From: Sipunculus nudus
Taxonomy: Eukaryota; Annelida; Sipuncula; Golfingiida; Sipunculidae
Length of the DNA stretch: 64,000 nucleotides
Direction: 5' to 3'
Assembly: GCA_026874595.1 (NCBI GenBank)
Contig: CM049313.1
Coordinates: 31,556,008-31,620,007, forward strand
Shown here piece after piece: positions 49,056 to 60,829 of the stretch. Positions within the stretch are counted from its first letter, which is position 1. Every line of letters begins with the position of its first letter. The position numbers and the translations under genes were made by a program. Under the pieces are notes generated by a model that did no database searches, was not told the origin of the DNA, and was given only the letters and a program-made list of their open reading frames with translations.

Positions 49056-51900
49056 TTGAGTGAGTTCTCATCCTGTGCTCCATGGTGTATTCAGTATTTT
49101 GCATCTTCATCTTCATGTTGTAAGTTTAAAGAGAAATAATAAGATGATTCTATTCTACCAACAAGCAGCTTTTATTTTATTCTTTATTCTCTATAGGATT
49201 ATAATTTGTTGATGTCAAAGTTAACAACATGGATACTAATAATAGGTAAGAGTGGATTTTGTTGATTTCCTTATATAAGACCAGGTTTAGGATTACCTGG
49301 AAAGGTTCATTTAAGAGAAAGTGGGGACAAAACAGGACTCTGCATTGATAGGTATCTTGAATGTTAATGAAGAAGTCTAAAATTTACAATGACCAGCCTT
49401 AAATAATCTGGCTAAAATGTCTGCTCAGTCATCTCCACTAACTGCGATTCTGCTGTCCTGTTAACTGTTCCCAGGGTGACAGGGAGGACAAATAGTATGA
49501 GCAGAAATAAATACATCGACTTTGTCATTAGAGTTAGCTTACTGAAAGGGCTGCCAGGTACGTGGGCTGCTAGTCAGAAAAACCCAACATTTATCATCTG
49601 ACTGGTACTGAGTCTGGTTGCACAAGAGGAATTCCTGTGGGCTTAAGATGTCATGCTCAAGTTTATTGTGTTGGGAACTAATGATTTCTTACAGGATATT
49701 GATGGCTGCAGGGAATAACCAGTCCTGTTGGGGTATCACTTTAGTCCAGCTACAAGATCATTTTCAGTCCCTGGTGCAGGCAAATGGAGCAAATCTACTG
49801 ATAGATGAATCTGGTCAATTTTGGTTATGAAATAACAGATTTACAAGCCAATCACACATGGAATAATCAAATAATCTGCCAACATAACTTGAATGTTGTT
49901 AAAACTTCATTATTTAAATTCATTTCATATTACATTTACTGTGACTGGCCTTGGGTATAGCTGGAATCAAGTATGAATCATATAAGCTGCTTTAACAAGT
50001 ATAGATAATATTAAGTTAGTGTTTTTATTGATTATATTATGATCATTACATTCATGTCTCTCAGTGTACAAGGAAATCTCACTTTACAGTACTTCTCCAT
50101 TGCAGGAATTTTTCTGTTTAGGAAACTTTAGTCATACCAGTGAAATAAACCAGAGGTGTGTATCCTAGCTCGTATAGGGACAACTTTTTCTTAGTGTCTG
50201 ATAATATGATTTTCCACCATGTTTTGTTAAATTTGTCATTCAGTCTTTATAATGGCATTCTTAATGTAGCTATTGTTTTTGGTGACATATGACAATGTTG
50301 GTGCTTTGCTTGAACATTTTGATGGGAGAGGAAATGATGCCCCATGCTGGGAGATCACATCCATGGAGCTAGGGCTCATGTGTTATTCATCTTTTTATAT
50401 TTAAGACCATGTTGTATGTCATTTTCATGTTGGTATCTGCTTTATGTGTGTGTACTAGTAGTAGAGGGAAAGTAACTCTAGCAGAGTCAACAGATATAGT
50501 ACACTGTTTCAACATTTAACTTTGTTTCACCATGAATAATGGGTATAAAATATGTAATTGTAAATAAAAGTAAAGGAAATCCTCAGTACTGCAGTGCATT
50601 TATTGTCCTTAGTTTAATGACAGTCACCCTGATGACCTGGATACTGTCCAAGCATTTCAAACATGGGCTGTCCTATATAAATAATAGTTAAAGACATGGC
50701 CTCTTGTAGATGTAATTCAGAAGGCATAAGAATCAGTTTACTAAAATGTCAGGGGCGTATACTAGGGGGGCGCACCCTTTAATTCTGCTAACACTTATGC
50801 CAGTTAACTACTGGCAAGTGTTATGTTTGTTAACTTACATTCATTTTATGTTCAATTATTTAAGTATACACACACAAAGGTATATGGTGTTTTCAGTAAA
50901 TAAATATTTTCATGTTTCTCTATGCACAGGTGTGGTAATGTTGGTCGAGTATGGAAAAGAAAGAACAAAAGCTTAGCAAGATATTGTCTATAATGTAAAT
51001 ATAAATATATATCTGATATAATAATGTATATTTATTATCAGTTCTCAAGGTTTCTATTGGCCTTAAGAGAAACTGTTTTTGTTGTATTTGTTGAAATTTT
51101 GTAAAGAAAGACCAAAAGCTTAGCAAGATATTGTCTGTAATAAGAAAGTAAAGTGTGTCAGACTTTGAAAATTACTAAAATAAATCTAAACAGTAAAGGG
51201 ATTATATACTTACACATTTCTCTCATGTTTTTTACTATCTCTCTTTTATATTTTGTTTGTGTGCAGAAGTGAAGTCTCCAAACCCCATGATTGTTCTGTG
51301 ACATCATGGTTGATGGCCAAAAACTGTTAAACAATCCATGCAAGCTATTTGTACTTTCACTAGACCCTTGCTATGCCTCATATTTTAAAATTTACCCTGG
51401 AATACACCAAGAGGCCATTAAAAAGCTTCTGGTTTCTTGATTCTGGGGTAATTAAAATCACCTCTAAATACCCAGCTACTGTCAGTGGAGCTGATTACCA
51501 GGCTTGATGTTTGAAAGCTGCATTTTCAATAATAATATAAACCTGAAAGTGGCATGCAAATAACAGTAAGTATTTTTCACTTCTAATAATTTTACTTGTG
51601 TTTATATATTTTAATAACCTCAGGTCAGACTATATTTATTACCTTTTAACTCCAACTTGCTCCAGTTCGAACTGAATTGCTGCAAAATAAATTTTCTACA
51701 AAAGACCTATATCATAGAATTTATTATCAGAAGCCTTACATGAAATACAGATGCAGTCACATTTGACAGATTCAGTGACATTTAATAGTTAATCCATTTC
51801 AGTTCTTTTACATGTGTACTGACTACTTGAAGATTACAATTATGTCACAAAACTACACTTATTGATGCATGTATTTTTTCTGTTTTTCAAATAATACATT
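49056..51900. other. Unique AT-rich DNA, nothing recognised
   Basis: One short direct duplication: caaaagcttagcaagatatt + gtct at about 50,967 and 51,112. No gene recognised. Confidence 0.4.
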
Positions 51901-54900
51901 TTTAGCTCAGCTGACTGAAAGTCATCTGAGCTATAGCGATCACTCTTTGTCCGTCGTCCGTCTGTCCGTCTGTCCGTCCGTTAACCAGGCACAAATCGTA
52001 ACCGCTGGACTTAGAACCTTGTAACTTGGGATTCTGAGAGGTCCATAAAAAATCTCCTTGGAAACCAGAAATTAGGTCTCTGTTACCCATATCCTTCGAG
52101 CTATGTGGCCCCAAAGTACCCCCCAGAAAAGTCAAAAATTTCATACAAAAACTTCAATATCTCATTAACTACTTGACTGATGGTCATGATTTTTGGCATA
52201 CATATTGATCATGAGATGTTACATCACTTCCTGCAGACTGGTGGCGCCACCTGTATTTTTCGATTTTTTACAAATTTTTTTCTCTATTTTTGAGACCTTT
52301 AAAAATGTGAACATCTGTTAACAAGGCACAAATCATAAAGACTGGACTTAGAATCTTAATTCTTGACACACTGAGAGGTCCATGAAAAATCTCCTTGGAA
52401 ACCAGAAATTAGGTCTCTGTTACCCATATCCTTTGAGCTATGGGGCCCCAAAGTACTCCCCAGTATAGTAAAAAATTTCATACAAAAACTTCAATATTTC
52501 AATAACTACATCACTGATGGTCTTCATTTTTGGCATACATATTGATCATGAGATGTTCGATCAGTTCCTGCAGACTGGTGGCGCCACCTGTACTGTTTGA
52601 TTTTTTACGATTTTTTCCTCTATTTTTGAGACCTTTGAGGATGCTGTCATCTGTTAGCGTGGCACAAATCGTAACGACTGGACCTAGAATCTTCATTTTC
52701 GACACACTGAGAGACCTATGAAAAGTCTCCATGGAAACCAGAAATTAGGTCTCTGTTACCCATATCCTTCGAGCTATGGGGCCCAAAATTACCCCCCAGA
52801 ATAGTCAAAAATTTCATACAAAAACTTCAATATCTCATTAACTACATCAGTGATGGTCATGATTTTCGACATACATATTGATCATGAGATGTTTCATCAG
52901 TTTGTGCATACTGGTGGCGCCACCTGTATTTTTCAATGTTCACGAATTGTTTTCTCCATTTTTGAGACCTTTAAGGATGTAGTTATCTGTCAACAGGGTA
53001 CAAATCGTAACGACTGGACCTAGAATCTTTGTTCTTGACACACAGGGAGACCCATGATAAGTCTCCATGGAAACCTGAAATTTGGTCTCTGTTACCCATA
53101 TCCTTTGAGGTATGGCACTCCAAAGTACAGCTCAGAATAATGGAAAATTTGATACAAAAGCTAAAGTATCTGAACAACTAATGCAGAGATAACCATAATT
53201 GTTTGCATGGATATTGATCATGGAGTGTTTCATAAGTTTCTGCAGACTGGTGGCACCACCTGTATTTGTTCGGTTTTTTTTACGAAATTTTTCTGTATTT
53301 TTGAGACCTTTAAAGATATGAACATCTGTTAACAGGGCACAAATCATAAAAACTGGACCAAGAATCTTCATTCTTGACACACAGGGAGACCCATGAAAAG
53401 TCTCCATGGAAACTTGAAATTAGGTCTCTGTTACCCATATTCTTTAAGCTGTATGGGTCCAAAATACCCCCCCCCCCCCCCCCCCCAGAATAATGGAAAA
53501 TTTGATACAAAGACTGCAGTATTTCAATAACTACAACACTGATGGTCATGATTTTCGGCATACATATTGATCATGAGCTGTTCCATCAGTTTCTGCAGAC
53601 TGGGTGTGCCACCTCTATTTTTTTTCAAATTTTTACAAATTTTTTTCTTTTTTTTGAGACCTTTAAAGATGTGGTTATCTGTCAACAGGGTACAAATCGC
53701 AACAACTGGACCTAGAATCTTCATTCTTGTCATGCAAGGAGGCCCATGAAAGGTGCCTGTGGAAACTTGAAATTAGGTCTCTGTTACCCATATCCTTCAA
53801 GCTATAGGACTCCGAAGTATCCCTCAGAATAATGGACAATTTGATACAAAAACTGAAGTATCTGAACAACTAATGCAGAGATCACCATGATTTTTTGCAT
53901 GGATATTGACCATTAAGTGTTTTTATTAGTTTCTGCAGACTGGTGGAGCCACCTGTATTTTTGTATCTGCCAAAACGAAGTTTTGCGGATACTATGTTTT
54001 TGACCGAGTTCCTCCACCGCGGCGGCGTTCGTTTCCAGAGAGCTCCTCGGAGACTAATGGACCAATTTTTCCCAAACTTACACCTATTATCGGGTCACAT
54101 GTGAACTGGTGCCTAACCAATTTGCGTTGACCTCTGACCTTTCCTCTCTATCCAGTGTCCATTTGTGGGTCTGTTTCCACTCATAAACCCTCATATCTCG
54201 GGAACCGTTTGACCGATCAGGAAATAAAATTGATACAAATGTAGCCCTTGGATTGCTTTATAACATACACAAAAAATGGTGGCGCCACCTGTAACCATGT
54301 TTGCACAGTGTCCATCTGTTCATCTGCCTTGGGTTAAAATCACTCATATCTCTGCAGTGAATTGACTAATTCACCTGAAATTGGTCATGCGTATACATCC
54401 AGGATAGCTTTCTTGATTTTTTTGACAGGTGGCGCCACCTACGTTCACGTTCACGCTGATGACATCCAAGCTTATATACAAATGTAGCCCTTTGATAGCT
54501 CTGTAACATACACAAAAAATGGTGGCGCCACCTGTAACAATGTTTGCACAGCGTCTGTCTGTTAGTCTGCCATGGCCTAAAATCACTCATTGTAGTGGTT
54601 CGACATAACTGCCTAAAATTTTGCAGGTTTATACATCGTGGACAGCTTTCTTGATTTTATGACAGGTGGCGCCACCTACATTCTAGTTAATGCTGCACAC
54701 ACCCAAGCTCATATCTCAGGAACCATTTGACCGATTGGGCCAAAATTGTGCTTGTGTTTAGATCTCACATAGGTCTTTATCATACACAAAACTGGAGGGG
54801 TTACCTGCAAAGATTTTTGCACAGTGTTTGTCTGTTTGTCTGCCATGGGCAAAAATCGCTCATATACATGTAGTGGTTTGACTTTTCTGCCTAAAATTTT

Positions 54901-55273
54901 GCAGGTGTATACAACTTGGACAGCTTTCTGGATTTGTGGTAGGTGGCACAACCTACATACACATTTAGGCTGCAGACATCCATGCTAATATGCAACATAC
55001 CTCACTCTATTTCCCCTTGCCACTCAATCCATGCCTCACTATCCGATTTTGGCAGATACATGTAGTCACTTGTCGGTTACCCGTATTCTAGTTTTAAAAG
55101 TTTACACATTTTTCTCTATATTTGAGATATATTAATACAGACTAAATCTTGGCCTGTTGGTTAATCAGTTTGATGCTTCAGTTGAATGGGTATATACTAC
55201 CATTCTAATGATAAAATTTCCTTTTGCGAATCTCTTCCCAGTCAGCTGAGCGTCATGACCCATGGGTCACTTG
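51901..55273 (+). mobile_element. Hel-C, full length, with nested Hel-B
   Basis: 5' hairpin AGCTCAGCTGACT-gaa-AGTCATCTGAGCT (51,904-51,932), then gtccgtcgtccgtctgtccg and six units of about 335 bp. The first three carry exact GGTGGCGCCACC (52,240, 52,577, 52,913) and the later three near-versions. A Hel-B copy (53,963-55,091) interrupts the sixth unit. The 3' end has CAGTCAGCTGAGC (55,239-55,251), a perfect 13-bp complement of the 5' arm, the palindrome TGACCCATGGGTCA (55,256-55,269) and CTTG followed by TT (from 55,270). Short minus-strand frames recur once per unit and are repeat by-products. Confidence 0.82.
53963..55091 (+). mobile_element. Hel-B copy 3, nested inside Hel-C
   Basis: 5' arm GTATCTGCC (53,963-53,971), hairpin to 53,992, GC-rich ctccaccgcggcggcg, units with exact GGTGGCGCCACC at 54,278, 54,428, 54,521 and 54,665. 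The 3' end has GGCAGATAC (55,051-55,059) and CTAG at 55,088-55,091 followed by TTTT. Hel-C sequence (acacatttttctctatatttgag) resumes directly after it, so the insertion is younger than the Hel-C copy. Confidence 0.82.
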
Positions 55274-55492
55274 TTATATAGATGAGGGCCCCAGGGTTAA
55301 TATAATTAACAATATGAATTGGATACCTTACAAAATTACTAATAAAAATCTTCTTAATAATGCACAAACTAACAATATTTGAACTGTTTAGTATAATAGA
55401 CAATTTTACAGCCATGGAGTGTGTTCAAACAAGTTTGAATATGCTTGCTTCCTACTAATAGGGCTTTGTGGAACATCAATATAATAAAAAAA

Positions 55493-55494
<2 letters not shown>

Positions 55495-55543
<49 letters not shown>

Positions 55544-55592
55544 CATTTATGTGTATATATATATATATATATACACACACATATATATATAG
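55495..55592. repeat. (TA)n/(ACAC) microsatellite
   Basis: Long TA run with internal acatac and acacac interruptions. Confidence 0.95.
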
Positions 55593-55654
55593 AAGGTAGA
55601 GTTACCCTCTGTTGTAAAGTGCTCTATGGCCTACAGACTAGGTCAGAGCGATAT

Positions 55655-55880
55655 AACACTGCAGTGTTATGTCTACCTTCTGATGACCTGCCTGTGTGTG
55701 GTTTACACAGATTATTTCTACCTTCTCATGGTCTGTGATTGTTTTAAGCAGGTTATGTCTACCTTCTGATGACCTGCCTGTGAGTGGTTTACACAGGTTA
55801 TTTCTACCTTCTCATGGTCTGTGATTGTTTTAAGCAGGTTATGTCTACCTTCTGATGACCTGCCTGTGCGTGGCTTCACA
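55655..55880. repeat. 85-bp tandem repeat, about 2.5 copies
   Basis: gttatgtctaccttctgatg + acctgcctgtg + gtggtttacacag + ttatttctaccttctcatgg + tctgtgattgttttaagcag. The two halves of the unit are themselves related (ctaccttct.atg). Confidence 0.92.
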
Positions 55881-58395
55881 TAGAATTAGCCGTTGTGATA
55901 CGTTAGTTTGTGTATGACAGTGCAGTGGGTTAACAGGTTACATGTGTCACTTTAACCAGGCATTTGACCACAAAAGGTGCAGAAGTCTAAAAATGAGAGA
56001 GAAAAATGAAACAATGAGCCCATACGTGGCACATCATTCCTGCCAGGACTAGTATGTGATCTACTACTTTTAGAATGCTCAATAAAGCCAGTGACAGCTA
56101 GATTTAGGGAGGTTTCATGGCATCAGGGACCAGGGGTTTTGCTGGGGCATTCTAACCGTGCTAGAAGTGTTTGGGAGGCGTGACTTTCTTGCATCATACA
56201 TCTGGTATTGAATACCTGCCAGACCAGTATTTGAAGCTACTGGCAAGAACCTGTGGCCAGTAGTTTCATACAAGTTCTGTGGTTGATTTATGATCTGTCA
56301 GTGTGAATGGCAGAGAAATGTTCTGCTCTAGATGTTTACAGCATGATCATGTTGCTTCCCAGATACATCAGGAACCAGCTTTTTCTCCTGTTCAGCTGCT
56401 CTTATACCACCCTTCTCATTACAATACAGAAATGGATGGACATGCCAAAGACCTCTTCCTCCCCATTCAGCTTTATGATTTCTTCCAATCCAGTCTTAAT
56501 ATTAATTGATACAACATGAAGTAATCCATCAGGATGTAGTCTATGTAGAAAACATGTTGTACACAACTATGTTGCCTGTTAAAATGTTCATTTGTTGTTT
56601 AAAATTCCACCATATTGCTTTTATCACTGTATATGTGTTTGTCCAATCTCCAGGTTTACATTTTATCACACAATTTGGTATTCACTTAAACCCATTTAAT
56701 CAAAAGGACTGATACATTTTATTGACTGAATAAACATTACAATTAATGTTTCCTTCATTTAATGAAATCTTAAAATATTCTAATTAATTAAAAAATTCAG
56801 AGACTGCAGAAATTTTGTTTCAACATGACCTGTTTTTAAACTGTTTAATAATCAGTGGAACTTTATTTCTGCACTACTGTAATATACATACTACATACTT
56901 AACTCTAACCAAAAAGGCCTGTCTGTCTGAGGGTCTGCCTCTTAAGCAAAATGTCTATTTAATTAACTGTTATATCTTCTCTGCTTGTGTATTGGATATT
57001 TTTAGTCTTTTACTAATTTGAAAGAATGTCAGGGGTTTGCTTGTTTAAAGAGTTGTATGCATTATGCATATTCTTCCTGTATCAAAAAATGAAGGCACAC
57101 CATTCTCTCACAGGAGAACTGGCAGCCAGCCAGGCATGAGAAAAAACAAGCTGTGAATGAGTCTGTCAATTCTACATGGCTGGGCCTGACTGACTTAACC
57201 AGTCAATGGGGTTTGATAATCAGATTGTCCAATCAATGAATGAAAAACCTGTTGGTCCTGTGGGAAATCTGCAATCTCAAAAATGCTTGTCATGTGATTC
57301 ACATGCACATTGCATTTATTAGGATGAATCTATCAGATATTGAATTTATATCACAGAAAAATAAACAGCAAATTTGTAAAGCACTTTCTGTGAGGCTATG
57401 TAAACACCTAACAGCTAATGTATGTTACATATGTGAACTAAAACAATATTCTGAATATTAAATAAAATAAATTCTGTGCATCCAGGCAATTTCATCTGTA
57501 GCCTGCAGCTTAGTTCTTGTATCCTTATTTACTCAGAACAGCTTTTTATTCTGGCCATGTAAAAGGAGGATAATGTTCTTTGGCTTATAAAAATGTAAAA
57601 ACAACATATACTGTTAGCCCACATATATAGATTAGCAAACCAAAGAACTCGAGTTACAGAGGTCAGATTGATAAAAGATATTATATATTTGGAAATTCAT
57701 AAATATAGATCTAAAACTGAGTGGCAAAGTATTAATGATCAGTGTGCCGTATGTGCTCGACAGGATGCCTGTCCCCTGTTTAACTAGATACTTGGTGTGT
57801 TAGTGGTTTCTCCTGGATTCACAAGTACAGGAAATAATCATGAAAAATCACTGGTTAAACATATGCAAATTGTGACAACAAAATTTATTATGTCCAAGGC
57901 TGAATTATAGTCCAATCATATGACTGACAGACGTCCAAATTTGGCCCATATCTTTAGAACAAGGGACGCATGGGTCACGGCGCTCAGCTGATCGTGATTG
58001 GACTATAAATGTTTCTCCATTGTGATACTATATCCATTCAATAAAGCTTATGCATATCATGGACATGTTGGGCTATTATAAAGGAATGTAATGTAATATG
58101 TGAGTAAATGATAAATGAAATAACCAGACTCCATAACCAAACCTAACCAAGGTATGCATGAGAGCAATCACTGACCCAAATTTGAATTGACAAGGTACAT
58201 TATTTTGATGCCCACTATGTCTACATATTACACAATATTTACATAATTTCTGGCATGTACATAGGTACCTATGGACGAATAGTTATACAAAATATGAAAG
58301 TATGAATATATCTGATTCATCTTGTTCTTGTTTACTGAGGCTGGCATTGGGATGGGGTTTGGAGAAGGGAACAGTGAGGGCAGCAAGGAGGTGGA
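55881..58395. other. Mostly unique DNA, no gene established
   Basis: Frames of 60-73 codons without recognisable domains. A short Hel-C-type end lies at 57,959-57,993 (separate entry). Confidence 0.4.
57907..58006 (-). mobile_element. Solo Hel-C-type 3' end inside a 12-bp inverted repeat
   Basis: Read on the minus strand, plus 57,959-57,993 matches the Hel-C 3' terminus (ATCAGCTGAGCG..., GACCCATG.GTC, CTTGTT) at about 28 of 35 positions. The 100-bp segment is bounded by a perfect 12-bp inverted repeat ATAGTCCAATCA / TGATTGGACTAT (57,907-57,918 and 57,995-58,006). It may be a solo end or a separate small inverted-repeat element. Confidence 0.45.
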
Positions 58396-58446
58396 TGTAG
58401 AGAGAAAAGGAGAGAGAGACAGAGACAGAGAGAGACAGAGAGAGGG
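58396..58446. repeat. Purine-rich (GA)n tract
   Basis: gagagaaaaggagagagaga followed by cagagacagagagagacaga. Confidence 0.9.
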
Positions 58447-59270
58447 GATGGAGCATTCAACGGTACTTAAACACCTGGAAGGTTAAAATCTAAAATATTA
58501 TGAAAAGTAGATTTAATCTGATCGGAAAAGGTAATCTTGGCCATGGTTGGTTGATATGATTGAAGAAATTGTTGCAAATAATATTTTGAGATCTGACCAT
58601 GTGTTTCCATTGGTTACCTTTTTGATAAGCTGTTGACAGTTCAACAGTTTACACACGTGTAATGAGATCCAATTATTTTAATAAACCTATTTTTCTATTT
58701 TATCAAATGTATACAGAAGTCATAAAGTCCCCACTTAAGAAGTGGAAGGATTGATGGGGGGGGGGGGGGGAGGGGGTTGTGATGGGAGTTACAATGCCTC
58801 AGTCTCTGTGTATATATTATCTTTAATTTTTAAATTTTATGGAATAGCAATAGAACTATTGTTCACAGTACCAAAGAGCAAGGACTCTATGGGTGGGGGG
58901 AACGGGATGGTGGGAGTTACAGCACCCTTGCATATTCATACAGGATATGAAATTTAATTCAAGTGCTTACAGGGAAAAAAGTTTATTCATAATTATTAAA
59001 TATTTACGCAGGCTGAAAGGTGGAGAAACAAAGCAAATCATTTTAATTCCCATTCTACTGATCCAGGAAAATTAACAATATTTGCCTCAATTCCTTTTTT
59101 TTCAATACATCATTTTTCCCAGGTTTAAAAATGTAACTACACATTTACAGTATAACATATATATGAGTATTTCAGTTGATTTACATTTCTAAATTGCTTC
59201 AGCATTCATAGCTGATTAATCTGGTTTATAGTACCTGTCAACAGGATGTGGGGTGCAGGGAGGATGGGAG
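58447..59270. other. AT-rich unique DNA with two G-rich tracts
   Basis: A run of about 15-20 G near 58,755-58,777 and gggtggggggaacgggatgg + tggg near 58,892-58,914. The two tracts share flanking text (gatgggagttaca / gatggtgggagttaca), suggesting an old duplication. No gene. Confidence 0.5.
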
Positions 59271-59333
59271 GCTTAGGGGTGAGAGAGAATGGGAGAGAGA
59301 GAGAGAGAGCAAGAGAGAGTGAGCTAGACTGTC

Positions 59334-59368
<35 letters not shown>

Positions 59369-59386
59369 CTGCCAGAGAGAGAGAGG
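59271..59386. repeat. Interrupted (GA)n tract
   Basis: Three GA blocks separated by related inserts gtgagctagactgtcata / tagactgccagaga. Confidence 0.92.
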
Positions 59387-60829
59387 GGCTCTCTGGTAAT
59401 TACTGCCTGACCCAGACAATCACAGAGGCAGTAGCTAGGTCAGAATTTGAACTGGTTATGTAACACTTAGGAACACACATTTCACTGACTTGATGAAAAC
59501 AATCAAGACATGGTGCTTGAAAACTTGAATGACATCTACAGTTTTTGATCAATTGGTTTTAAATTTCAGATTTTAACAGATGAAATGCTTATGTGTACAT
59601 GCTGTGAAAATTAAATCCACAGCACTAACACTAGTAACAGGAAATAAATGTCCACTGTAAGTCATGTTAATTATCATGCATGCTTTTTACAAAGGAGTTA
59701 ACTGTTATTCAATAACTACAGGTTGCCCATAGCCAAAAGTACCACTAGCACAAATGATATGAGAGTTAAACTATTCATTAAAAATTAATTGAAATTATTT
59801 GGCAAAATATAATTTTAATTAAAAAATATTAACAGTAACATCTGAAAAGATTTCTTTTAATAATATAATTGAAATAAATGATTATTAAAATAATATTATA
59901 AAATATATTCATAAATGCATTAATGAATATATTATGAAAGTATTTGCACTCAAATTCTTTCTTTTTACCTGTATTAGTATTTGTATTAATTTTCATTATC
60001 GAACTATTGATTTTTTTAATCGAATTTGAATACAATTATAAAGTATTCACTCAGTGTCTCATATTTATTCAGTTTCAGTCGAACGAAACTGTTGAGAATC
60101 CAGGATATACAAATTTCACAAATTTAAATAATTTGTAACTACCTGGTTTTATGGCTTTAATTTATAAAAGAAAATATTATATTCACTTTTGAATTCTTTC
60201 ACATCACTGTCAAGACACCTGTGACAATTATTAACATTATAGACATCATAATGAGAACTTGTCTTTAAGATCTGATTTTTTTTTTTTAATCACATTTGAA
60301 TATTTTTTTTTATATGTATCAGAAAAAAAGAAAATAATCTCAGCTATGAAACTATTACTTGTGTTAAAAATATCCCAAGGATCAAAACAAACCAATATAT
60401 TATACAAGGAGCAAACAAGGAATGTTTAATTTTATTAACTGAAATAAAGTTATCAGAAATATAAATTTTGATTATTTACCCAGTATCATGTAACAGCTGA
60501 TACAGCCATGATTCTTAATATTATTAGTCAAACATATTGACATCTTTAATGAGCACTTTTCTTAGCTCTGTTACTCATCAACAATGAAATTCCTTTTCCA
60601 TTTATTTTTCTTAATGTATTTATTATAATCCAATAATTTTTTTAAAATTATTGTTTATTGTTATGTTTTTGGCAAAAACAATTACAAGAGGAGGGGGGTT
60701 GAACAGCTATATCCAGCTGAAGCCACACAAGAGCTGGCTGGCTGCAGTGTATGCCTCACTTCAAGCATGTAAAGGTAAAAATTCTCTAGCTTCAGCAATT
60801 CTTATTTTAAGTGAGTAAATATATTTCCT
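59387..60829. other. Very AT-rich unique DNA, nothing recognised
   Basis: Includes a small hairpin ATATATTCAT ... ATGAATATAT at 59,903-59,932. No gene. Confidence 0.45.
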
